Both the position numbers and the translations under genes were made by a program. A DNA stretch of 64,000 nucleotides, from NCBI GenBank assembly GCA_963575645.1, contig OY754464.1, forward strand, positions 45,746,192 to 45,810,191. Direction: 5' to 3'. Positions within the stretch are counted from its first letter, which is position 1, and each line of letters begins with the position of its first letter. Positions 42,468 to 52,783 of this stretch are shown piece by piece. The notes beneath the pieces were generated by a model that searched no databases, had not been told where the DNA came from, and was given only the letters and a program-made list of their open reading frames with translations. This DNA is from Xanthostigma xanthostigma (Eukaryota; Arthropoda; Insecta; Raphidioptera; Raphidiidae).

Positions 42468-44318
42468 AATATTGACAAAGTTATCTTAGGAACATTTTTT
42501 TCTCTTGATATACTCTTCATTTTTCAATTAACTGTTCTAATATATTGTTGAAATCGAAAGCGGCAAATTCTGATGGGAACAATGCAATCGCAAAGGTTTT
42601 ACGAAAATCCATTCAGTGGAACCGGGTAGTGAGATTGTTAGATTTTTATGTCTTACGGCACTCCACTATATCGCAGGTACCAAAAATCGAGCATCATTTT
42701 TCAAAGTACAAAAAAATATAAATATATACTCATTTCTAAAGGAAAAGCTTATTATTTTTAAAACTACTTAAAAGTTACATAATGCAAAAATGATATCCGT
42801 TTTCAAAAATAGAAATGTGAACTCTAATTTCGTTATTATTTTTCAAAAATCTAAAAAAAAAATCAATACCTCTAACGGGACGACAAATTTCCGATCCATT
42901 TAAAATGACCTGTCTGCAACAATTTAACCCCTTTTGTTGGTATTGTTTTTTAACACCCTGTATGTAGCGAATGACTGACATGCAGTTAATATCGCCGTTT
43001 AGCGACGTTCGCATCGTTAATCTTTAACTCCAGCGAAACGCGTATGCCCCGCCCGTTCGCGCTTACCACCGCTATCCGCTCGGTCTGACAGATTCCAAGT
43101 TCTTAAATCAAACGAATCATTGAGCGTTGAATCGTTCACACACAATCTAATCACAATTCCATCCATAATATTGACACTATAAATTTTGACAGTCTGGTGT
43201 CTGATAAGTCAAGCTCCAATCGTGAACATATTAAAGATGCAACAGATGAGAAAGTTTTATTTAATATCAAATTTTCCCTCAGATTTTGACGACACTTTAA
43301 CCGTAATCGGAGTATTTATTTTTCCGTAGAACAGGGCCCTCTCTGTCTCTAGGGCCCGGAAAACTAGACATTTGTCCAGTGCGGTAAACAAGGACGACTT
43401 TTTGACTATGAGTGTGACAAAATATTGATAAGTTAAAGTGAACACCATTGTGAAGAGTTGAAAAATGAATAAAGGTCTCTCTTCTTTGATTTTTGAAGTA
43501 AAACTTCTTTAGGCACAATGACTTGGGGAGTAAGCTGGTAAATGCCTGACGAAAGAGTTTACGGAAGTCCGTCATCGGAAGAAGCGAACGGGGCGTCATC
43601 GTTCGAGGCAAACGGTCACGAGGCGAACAGTAGTTGAGAGGGAGATATAAGTTAGTGAAAATAGAAAGAGTGATTCGTATATTACTGTAGGGGCAAGAGA
43701 GACAGGTGCGCTTTGATTTATTATCATTCGAAAAATAATAGATTCTATTTTGACGTTTGAAATTAAAAAACAAAAAACAAACGACAATCTAAAAATGTAC
43801 TGTTTTTGAGCTGTCACTTTGCACAATCGAAATTTGTTTTCAACATTATATACATTAAAAAGCTATAAAATCTTCTAATATACGCCCGACACTGGATAAA
43901 TCGATATTGAGATCTGTTCAAAATATTAATTGCACAGGAGGCGGCTATCTGCGTTGTGAGTGCGACAAAGACGGAGCATTAATCGAAATTCTTTTTTTTT
44001 TTGGACAACTATTTGACGTTTAAAATGAAAACAATTGTTTTTGTATCAAAAATACATTTCATCGAATTTTGTTACATTTTGTAACGGGAAATAATGTAGG
44101 TTAGTTAATAAATCCCTTTAAATGTATTTAGGTATTATAAATTATGCTAATAAATATATATACATATTTTGCCTATTAATTAATCAAAAATTATATTTTA
44201 AACATTTCGTCTTTGTAGACATGTGCTACAGAGTGAGGTTATATTGTGTCGTTAAATCAGGATGTCTAATCAAAATATGGTGATAGATTATATCGAATAT
44301 TATTGTATCATTATTATA
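42468..44318. other. Intergenic DNA, no gene seen
   Basis: A frame at 43297-43773 (minus) has no recognisable motif. GC-rich phrases (GCGAAACGCGTATGCCCCGC near 43035, CAGGGCCCTCTCTG near 43331) suggest further old transposon pieces, boundaries unclear. Confidence 0.4.
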
Positions 44319-45199
44319 CAGGGTGAGTCAGACCACCCGTATCAGTCGTTTTTTTTCGAAAACGGTTAGTCGTAAAGAGTTGTGTCAAAAATCTGTATTA
44401 TAAAAGCCCTAATGAAGAATCGAATGGTGATATTTTTTCCCCCCGGAAAGGTCGGCTTCCCTGTTAGTTTGCTCCGGAATGTTCAGAACTCCGGAATATT
44501 AAATGGCACGATAGGTCGAAAGTGATATTGTTGAAAAGATCTTTAAAAAATAAACAAGTTTTGTAGGACATTTTTTTTTGTTACTGCCACCCCTGTTAAG
44601 TAATATTCGTTTGAAATTATTAAATTAACATGTCAGAATAACAAACTTAATTTTAAAAGTCGACATTGAAAATCTAGTTACCTAATTAAACAATGTCACA
44701 AATGTTCAAACTGTCTTCAATTTACTTTTAAACACTGCGGAGCTCTTCTAGATATGTTATGAGTACCTGGAAGTATTTTCCGACAAAAAAAAACAATTGC
44801 AATTATTGAAAACTTATTGTGACATAGTTTAATTAGGTAACTAGATTTTAATTGTCGACTTTTAAAATTAAAGTTTGTTATTCTAACATGTTAATTTAAT
44901 AATTTCAAAGGAATATTACTTAACAGGGGTGGCTGTAACAAAAAAAAATGTCCTACAAAACTTGCTTATTTTTTAAAGATCTTTTCAACAATACCACTTT
45001 CGACCTATCGTGCCATTTAATATTCCGGAGTTATGAACATTCCGGAGCAAACTAACAGGGAAGCCGACCTTTCCGGGGGGAAAAAATATCACCATTCGAT
45101 TCTTCATTAGGGCTTTTATAATACAGATTTTTGACACAACTCTCTACGACTAACCGTTTTCGAAAAAAACGACTGATACGGGTGGTCTGACTCACCCTG
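44319..45199. mobile_element. Fold-back MITE, 370-bp arms, TA target duplication
   Basis: Ends CAGGGTGAGTCAGACCACCC and GGGTGGTCTGACTCACCCTG, flanked by TA. Arms 44319-44692 and 44829-45199 are nearly identical; the loop is 136 bp. No coding. Recent by arm identity. Confidence 0.94.
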
Positions 45200-45420
45200 T
45201 ATATTATATAATATATTATTATATATGACAGGAAGAAGTTTTACTTCCGTCGTGTGGTCTAAACTCTAAAGCACACTCGCTTTTTTTGGAGTCAAATTAC
45301 TTTTACGAAACTCTGAAAAAAAGGTCTAGGGATCAAACCATGAGGAACTCCACCGATGCACGTCATACGTAGCTGTATACCGTACACCTATTATAAACCG
45401 ACTGTACAGTAGGCTACGAC

Positions 45421-45483
45421 GAGAGTGTGATACAGCGGCTGCCTCGTACATAAAAAGGTCATAGGTTCGATTCCGGCTATCAG
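45421..45483 (+). other. tRNA-like Pol III promoter segment (SINE-like)
   Basis: TGATACAGCGG resembles an A box and GGTTCGATTCC is a canonical B box, about 30 bp apart. TTTTTGTTTTTG follows, a possible Pol III terminator. It does not fold as a standard tRNA. Confidence 0.4.
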
Positions 45484-45779
45484 TTCTATCATTTTTGTTT
45501 TTGTTTTTTTCTTTATAATTATTTCATTTCCCACCTGTATTTATTTCAATTTTACCATTCTAACTGACAAGTGAGGAATGGTACCTACCAATTTAGGACA
45601 AAATTCACATTTCAAAACTATATACTATATACCTAGTCCTATATATTTTTTTTTGTTTTGAGTTATGTAAATAATGTACAATAAATATATGAATTAATAA
45701 ATTAGTATTTAGTACTTCCAAAGTTCTAATTATATTACTTTATCACAAATTTTGTCTTCAAAAATTGCAATAAGTATAT

Positions 45780-45922
45780 AAAGCTGTGTACGGACTATGC
45801 CGATCGGCAAAACTATTACAATCGGCAACGTTTCGCCTGATAAACGAAGCCGACAGACACGTCCACATTAGTGCACCTTTGCCGATCGGTATTGTCAATC
45901 AGCATAGTGAGGACGGAGCTTT
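45780..45922. mobile_element. Short TIR MITE (CGGACTATGCCGATCGGCAA)
   Basis: AAAGCTGTGTACGGACTATG on the left pairs imperfectly with CATAGTGAGGACGGAGCTTT on the right. The 143-bp interior holds two GCCGATCGG palindromes. PIF-like by style of terminus only. Confidence 0.6.
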
Positions 45923-46199
45923 ACGCTGGCAGCTATATTGATTTTGAGGGAAATCCTTTAATCAAATCAGTCGTTATCGAGTGATGCTTATACAAACAGA
46001 CAAACATTCTGAGGTCGCATTTTCCATCTAGATAAGTATAGGCACGACGGCGAGGAGGTAAAAACATTAAAAAGTGTATTATTCGGGCACAGGCGAGATT
46101 ATTGTTGGAATCGCTTCGTATTAGGGTGTAGTTCAACCCCCTAAGTTTGCTTACGAATTGTTGGTGTGCTTCCTATTATAATTAACAATTAGTGACAAA

Positions 46200-46450
46200 A
46201 ATAGTGTTTTTTTCTCTATTTCCTTTAATATCTCCGTTCCTCTTGACTTTTAGTTTAGCATATGTATATGCATTGAGAAAGTTGTTCCTTATGAAATTTC
46301 CTAAAAAATGAGCACTGACAGAGGTCGCTAAGTGCAATTGTTAACTTGCAAATAGCCCCGAAAGTTAAAAAAACACATTTTTTTCACTGTTTTTTTACTA
46401 AAAAATGACCGCACATAAATAGCTGAAAATTCTCAAAAATGATGTTTATG
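46200..46450 (-). repeat. Dispersed repeat, copy 2 (see 4930-5170)
   Basis: Reverse complement of the 4930-5170 copy with small differences, such as CTATTTGCAAGTTAACAATT read on the minus strand. Confidence 0.85.
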
Positions 46451-46641
46451 TTGACCCAAACATGAATGAATTATTTTAGCGTCATTGGTCAATTACTTCT
46501 CGAGTAATTAACTATCACTTTTTTTGTTTCCTTTATTGTAAATTGCGCCATTTTTTTCACAAACGGGTTTCGTTGGTCGGACTAAGCCAGAAAAATCACA
46601 AATCCATTTAACTTTAGTATCCCGTTGGAATTTTTGGAAAA

Positions 46642-46759
46642 AATTAATTCTAACCGATTTTATAACGATTTCTTTAGCGATACCAATTTTAGATAAACGT
46701 ATATAAAACCATATAACTTTTCCAATATTCAATCGTTATAAAATCGGTTAGAATTAATT
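46642..46759. repeat. Hairpin with 29-bp arms
   Basis: AATTAATTCTAACCGATTTT at 46642 is mirrored at 46759; the loop is about 60 bp. Likely a small MITE or remnant. Confidence 0.88.
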
Positions 46760-46859
46760 TAGAAGAAGTAAGCGGACAAACAGACAAAGGCGGACAGCGA
46801 TTTTTTTCTATATTATGTAGTGATAGTGCTTTTTGACAAAATATCCTTATAGTTCAGCC

Positions 46860-47345
46860 ATATTTTGTACAAAATATTTATAAATTATATACACACACAT
46901 TCCTGGTTTATAGCTCTTTCTATTAGTGAAAACCGTTTCAAAATCCGTTGCGTGGTTTAGAAGAATAACGCGGAGAAACAGATAGAGGGAATCAGCGACT
47001 TTATTTTATACTATGTAATGATAATAAATTGATAAAGCTGTATTCACGGTGATAAACGTCGCACTATATAAAACTGTATAACAAAACTGTTTGGACAAAT
47101 TCTGTTATATGAAATTCGTTTAAGACAGATTTCAAATCGATATGATTTAAATTGAGCGAGTTATAAGCGTAAAACTTCGTTCTTTTCAAAGTAATCTCCT
47201 CTGGGGCCAAAATCAAAAATCGGGCTTCGTGAGGATTTAAGTTATCCGGAGACGAATCAAACAAGACAAGATTTTTTAAAATCGGTTAAGGCGTTTGAGC
47301 TGTACGTGTGCCATAAAAAAGTGTGATGTACAGATTTACAGAGAA
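46860..47345. repeat. Dispersed repeat shared with 24955-25255
   Basis: Shared phrases include GAGCGAGTTATAAGCGTAAA-like text, CCTCTGGGGCCAA and AAAATCGGTTAAGGCGTTTG. No gene. Confidence 0.7.
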
Positions 47346-47475
47346 ACGAGTGTATACGCGCTAGGAAAGTATCTTTTGACACGCCACCTTTGCGCTCCCT
47401 CGTGTTTTTTTTTAAATTCTGGTTCAGTCAAAACCTTGGTGTCATATGTTATACGTGTATTTTAAAAAGGATAAA

Positions 47476-47605
47476 ATGGGTCAAAAGCTATCGAATCGGA
47501 AGTGCTGTGTTGTTGATTGTAAAGATACACCAACTAAAAATCCAGAATTACAATTCCACCGTTTTCTTGGATTTTCTTATGAATTAGAGAGGGAAAAAAT
47601 GGACT
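47476..47605 (+). pseudogene. THAP-domain fragment
   Basis: The frame gives LSNRKCCVVDCKDTPTKNPE then LQFHRFLGFSYELER. Both N-terminal cysteines of the finger are kept (CCVVDC), unlike the copy at 11712-11921. The domain stops before CEDHF, so it cannot fold as a full THAP finger. Confidence 0.65.
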
Positions 47606-47718
47606 GCGATTATATTTTGTTAACAAAAATAAGTTTAAAAAAATTTTGAATTAAAAAATGTATATTATTTATGTAGTTTTTTTACTGACATTGTGTGTAA
47701 ATATTTTTTATGGTTAAG

Positions 47719-48100
47719 CAGAAGCGTAGCGTGCCTTGGCTGGGCCCCGTATAAAAATTTGTTTGGGGGCCCTTAGGAAGGTTAAAGATTTCTCACAAAA
47801 GAAAAAAAATCTTTGCATAAAATTAAAAGAAATATTTATTCATCATAATTATCTATCTGTCACTTTTTCCAAAATTTCTACAAACAGTTCAAATTAAATA
47901 TACACTCTCCTTGCCTTTTTTTATTAAATCATTTATAGCTGATGATGACTATAGTTTTTCTAAAGTTTCTGCCTCTATGGACAATAGTGACAAACATTTG
48001 GGAAGTTTTTATTAATTTTTGCTTACGCACGTTGGGGGCCCCCGTGGCCCGGGGGCCCCGTATAATTGATATGGCAGATATGGCGGTAGCTACGCCCCTA
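47719..48100. mobile_element. hAT-type MITE inside THAP element, 8-bp TSD
   Basis: TGGTTAAG occurs at 47711-47718 and 48101-48108. Ends are CAGAAGCGTAGCG and GTAGCTACGCCCCTA, partly inverted, and the interior has GGGGGCCC motifs near both ends. The first THAP element (near 11620-11640, minus) shows the uninterrupted site with a single copy. Confidence 0.92.
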
Positions 48101-48219
48101 TGGTTAAGAATAAAGCTGGTTTCCATGTGTTTGTACGTTTTGAGTGAACCATATTTTAAAAAATCAAACACGAGATGGCGCAAAGATCGCATCTCAAAGG
48201 TACTTTCCTAGCGTATATA

Positions 48220-49321
48220 GGCGCTTCCAGCTATTGCTTGAGTCGCGCACAAAAAAAAGGTAAACATGAATTGAAATGAAAACTTTTTTGTTTTTTGAAG
48301 TGGGTTATTTCTTAAGTCTCTTTTTCCCATCTAATTATCATACTAAATATATTTAAAAAATGCAGATAGAGATCCTTTTCCTGCTTTATATTAATGAATC
48401 AAAGAATCGTATCTGTTGAATGAATCAGTTCTATCCTGAATCATTCAGCTTCGTATTCATCTTCCGTGGCCGAGAATGTAATTATCTGTGTTCTACAACA
48501 CCGACACCAACCTGACACCAAATGTCGGAATACCCTGTCTGTTAATGGCTGAGACAACTCCAAATATAAAGCCATCTCTCCGACGATTAAAAGATCGCGC
48601 ACACCTGCGCCAAGCACGACCAGAACAGCACGGGCCACGGATCAGAAAAGCCTGTTTGTAAAGGTACTCATGTCATGTAATGGAGTAGCGTACAGTAGAT
48701 CTACACCAGCAACCAGCAACGCCTGCAACTTCTGTTTAGCCGCACTGGACCGATCTAGTGTGCTACTAGTGATTGCCCGTTTCATTAATTAATTTGCATT
48801 GATAAAAATACTTGAAAACTGCAAAATGTCTATCGCTCATTACGAAACCTGGTCCATGCTAGTCTAGTGTGCGACATCGTGTGAGTTGCAGGTTTGTGCT
48901 GTGCTGGTCCATGCTTGACAAGTGTGCGCGGTCTTTAATACGGCACTAAGAAGAAACGTTCCTTCGAGGTCTTTGACACATTGTTTCAAAAAGAACTCTG
49001 ATCCTATCAGAGAAACCGAAACTCAACTGCGACGCAAAACGATTTTTGATACTACTGCAACGCTAGAGCAACTTTACAAATAAAATCGTACCTTTGTGCA
49101 CCTTATTGACAGAATTAGTTTCGATTATGGAAAATATTTTTCAGGCTATCAGAAAATAAAATAAGCCACAGTTAAGACAAAATGGCTTCTATGAAGTTAG
49201 TTTTCGGTTGAAAAATGTCTGCGGAGTGTGAAAATTGATGAGGGCTGATAGCCCGAAATTTGCACTTGGATTAATACTCCGAGGCTCGAAGATCCGAGAA
49301 CCTCTCAAGTCAAACCAGTCA
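48220..49321. other. Intergenic DNA, no gene seen
   Basis: Several short frames without motifs. A GC-richer stretch at 48460-48760 has no recognisable coding or RNA signature. Confidence 0.4.
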
Positions 49322-49555
49322 AAACTACGTTTATTTTATTTTTTATCTCATAATTAAAAAGTTATATGGAATTTAAAAAATACTTTTTAGCTAAGTTCCG
49401 ATGACGTCGTAATGTTTTTATGGCTTTGAATCCATGGTGAGTTCAATAATATACATGTATATACATGTACACAAAATAAACTTAGTTAAAAAGTGTTTTT
49501 AAATTCCATATTACTTTTTAATTATGAGATAAAAAAATAAAATAAACGTAGTTTT
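49322..49555. repeat. Inverted-repeat unit, about 75-bp arms
   Basis: AAAACTACGTTTATTTTATT at the left pairs with the complement near 49555; TTATATGGAATTTAAAAA pairs with TTTTTAAATTCCATATTA. The centre carries ACATGTATATACATGTA. Confidence 0.85.
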
Positions 49556-50580
49556 GCTATAAAACTTGTATGTGATCTCATTTGCGTAAAAAAAATGTCA
49601 TTCAAAAATTCAATTGCGGTTGCGAGTTACCGAGTTTAAGCACGTTAAGAACGTAAACTTTAAAATAAACATAATTCTATTGGGAGATGCATAGGATAAT
49701 CGTTTTTTTTTTGGTTGACCGGAAGTTACCCTTTTTTCACGGTCCGGCCTCGTGCTATAAGTAATTAATAGTAATTCGCTCCGCGAGCCTGTATCAAAAC
49801 ACACCAATCTTAGAAAACTAACCCAAAAGTACGTATAAAAAAGTTTTGTGTTGTCAAAATAACAAAATCTGGTGACAGCCTGTACTAAAAACATTGTTCG
49901 TTGAAGACAGTGTTAAGTCGCCAGCTAATGTTTTGCAATAGATCATCTAGTTCAGTACTGCAAGATGTACGGATTTTTCCGTATGATACGGATTATAGGC
50001 ATGCTGGAAAGAAATACGAATTTTTATACGGGTTTAACCAAATTTTATGCGTTTTTACGAATTTAACCAAATGTCATGCTTTTTTACGGATTTTATATGA
50101 TATATCTCATAAATTCATATATTATAAAAAATACTAAATCAGACAGATTGCATTCTTGAGTCATAAACACAAAATCATAGTTTAATAAACATCGAAGTAC
50201 TTTACGGCACACAATCAGGTAACATAGATTATCCTGGCAATAAAATTAACTGTACTGAGATCGGTTTTGCTCACTTGCAGAACTGTCTCAGTCATTTAAC
50301 TCTGTTGCCATTTCTTTTTAATGAATAAAGACAAATAGTGTGCTGGAATCCATCCCAGAATTACATTTAAACAGTTCAAAACTGTAACGAAGCCACATTA
50401 AATGCCAAATTAGCTCAACAAGTCGATTTTACGTATAAAAATAATGAAAATAAGACTATACGGATTTTGAAGCGCTATCCCCCCCTCTAACGCCTCAAAT
50501 ATACGGATTCTCAGCACTGATCAGTGATCAAGTTATCTATTAAATTCACTAATAACATTTCAGTAGTGTTAGCCCAAGTG
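49556..50580. other. Intergenic DNA with short TTTTTACGGATTT repeats
   Basis: The segment 49960-50100 repeats variants of TTTTTACGGATTTAACCAAA. Boundaries like CAGTACTG (49953) and CAGCACTG (50512) hint at a hAT-type element, but the flanks do not match. No gene. Confidence 0.45.
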
Positions 50581-51101
50581 CTCACGTAAACTTTTCACGA
50601 AGTGTTTGATGCACGTAGAAATTTTGACCAATGGTACAGATATGATAGATGAACATGAAAAAATATGTTTGGCTGACTTACCGTGATACTACAGGTACTG
50701 CGCATACAAGTAATGCGCCCAAAAATTTATGTCAAAAAAAGTGTCTGATTGAAAGAAATCATCTAAACATGCTTTGAATAATTGGAACATATTATGTAGG
50801 TAACCATGCCAATTAATAGCAATGATCGGATTATTGTTTTTGTATCTAAACACGATATTTGCTATTCATTGACATGGTTACCTACATAATATGTTCCAAT
50901 TATTCAAAGCATGTTTAGATGATTTCTTTCAATCAGACACTTTTTTTGACATACATTTTTGGGCGCATTACTTGTATGCGCAGTACCTGTAGTATCACGG
51001 TAAGTCAGGCAAATATATTTTTTCTTGTTCATCTATCCTATCTGTACCATTGGTCAAAATTTCTATGTGCATCAAACACTTCGTGAAAAGTGGTACGTGA
51101 G
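50581..51101. mobile_element. Compact fold-back MITE, relative of 5631-6946
   Basis: Arms of about 250 bp start CTCACGTAAACTTTTCACG and end GTGGTACGTGAG; the loop is only about 20 bp. The arms match the outer arms of the larger element nearly base for base, including TACTGCGCATACAAGTAATG. Confidence 0.9.
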
Positions 51102-51821
51102 CTCCCCAGCTATGTTGTTTTCGTAGCATGGGAACTCGGACTCTCAGGGACTAGGATATTGGTAGGCTCATAGAAAATTCATGGATTATTTTGAAACAAT
51201 TTTTTCGAAATTCGTAGAGCACAGTGGTTTTGTCACATAACGATTTTTGTCTGACGAAGCCACCTACTGTTTTATTAAATTTAAAATGATGTATAACATT
51301 AATTTACATCAAATAACGGACGACTAGAAAGTCAAAACGGAATTTCATTCAGTGCGCTGATCTCTCAAACAATAAAGTTATCTCATCCCTGATAATGTAG
51401 GGGCGTTGTTTCTACGTCACGTTTTCGATATTATCATGTATTCCTTTCTCTTTCTCAATTGATTAACGATTGTTTGTTAAATTGTTTGTATATTATTTGT
51501 AATTTGTACGTATCACCGACAATTTGACATGCGCTAACGTAATTACTTCATATTAAAAATTACATCAAGCGCAAAATATTGGCTTGTAAACTTTTGAGAA
51601 AAAAAATCGTTAGCAAAGCCAAAAGTATACGCGTCGCAAAGTTCAACATTCATAATAAAAAAATAATAATAATATTGTAAAAAGCAACGTGAAAGTTTTA
51701 TCCAGAATTCAGTTTAGGTAAAATCATACTGAAAATTTATTTTACAGCTTCGTTTTATCCCTGCAATTAACATTCTCTAAATATGATTATATTCATTTTA
51801 TTGAACCTCAGAACAGCAGGT
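51102..51821. other. Intergenic DNA, no gene seen
   Basis: AT-rich; no coding frame, RNA gene or element boundary recognised. Confidence 0.4.
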
Positions 51822-51829
51822 GGTAGTTT

Positions 51830-52132
51830 CAGTGGCGTAGCTATCAGAGGGGTAGACGGGGCAATGCACCAGGCCTTTCTCTCGGCTCCCTGAGCGACGT
51901 TTAAAAAAGTTATTTATTTGAAGATTAATAAAAAAAGAAAGATTTTAAAATTTTCGAAAAAATGTCAACTCCCGGAATTTCATCTCTATTATTAATACTT
52001 TTCATCTAATATTGAAAATAGGGCTTCGCGTGGTCGCCACTGTGCCATTATACGTTTTCTCGAAACTGACCGTAGATAGGACCCCAATTTCATTTTTGCG
52101 CCGGGGCCCCTGGTTACGTAGCTACGCCACTG
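51830..52132. mobile_element. hAT-type MITE with perfect 8-bp TSD
   Basis: Ends CAGTGGCGTAGCTA and GTAGCTACGCCACTG, flanked by GGTAGTTT (51822-51829 and 52133-52140). 303 bp, no coding. Relative of 47719-48100. Confidence 0.95.
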
Positions 52133-52460
52133 GGTAGTTTTGGGAAAAATGCCAGCTCTTTTAAGTATAGGGCTAGGTATAGGTAACTCAAGATCTATTC
52201 TTGAATGCATTTAGGTTTATTTGATAAAAACTGAGTCCTTTTACTAATGCTAACAGGTGAATAATCTGTTCAATTAATGGCTGCAAAATGTCAGGAATAT
52301 ATTATATTGTAACGTACGCCACCGACATGCGCGCAAGTAGAAGAGTTTTGTAAAAGCAGGAAGCAAAATCTCGAACTTTCTAGAATTGCGTAGAAGAATA
52401 TCGACGCAGGTAGATTTTTTCCAGAATGTTCGATCACTTGGCGGCAGAGTTATATAAATC

Positions 52461-52783
52461 ACAGTGGTGACCAGATTGGCGGGACTTGGAGGGATTGTCC
52501 AGCAATTTTACACGTTGTCCAGTGTCCCGGTTTTAGGCAAAATGTCCAGCTAAAAATAAAAAGCATGCACCGCCGCCTCTCAAATGAACAGCTCGCTTCA
52601 CGGTACGTAGTACGAGTCGTACTACGTACTGTGAAGCGAGCTAAGTATGTACATATTACTTAATTATATGTCGTGTTTTGGTTGATTAATGCAGATTTTT
52701 ATTTTGTCCAGCCTAAAATCCTTTGGTCCAAATATTTTAGAATATTGTCCAGAAATTTTGATTTCCCAATCTGGCAACCCTAT
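52461..52783. mobile_element. hAT-like MITE (GACCAGATTGG / CCAATCTGGCAACC ends)
   Basis: The left part (CAGTGGTGACCAGATTGG ... GGATTGTCCAG) and right part (TTGTCCAGAAATTTTGATTT ... CCAATCTGGCAACCCTA) are inverted. TTGTCCAG motifs recur. Flanking duplication is not evident. Contains a 53-bp palindrome. Confidence 0.65.
52590..52642. repeat. 53-bp near-perfect palindrome
   Basis: AGCTCGCTTCACGGTACGTA is mirrored by TACGTACTGTGAAGCGAGCT around GTACGAGTCGTAC. One G-T mismatch and an odd central base. Confidence 0.95.

Larger units (their letters stand above)
47352..48219. mobile_element. TIR transposon carrying a THAP fragment, copy 2
   Basis: Ends with GCTAGGAAAGTATCTTTTGA and the complement ending CTTTCCTAGCG, TATA on both sides, as in the 11512-12088 copy. 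Plus-strand THAP fragment at 47476-47605. Interrupted by a hAT-type MITE at 47719-48100. Confidence 0.78.

Noticed and set aside
49953..50519. Possible hAT element between CAGTACTG and CAGCACTG
   Set aside because: Flanking 8-mers do not match and the ends pair over only a few bases.
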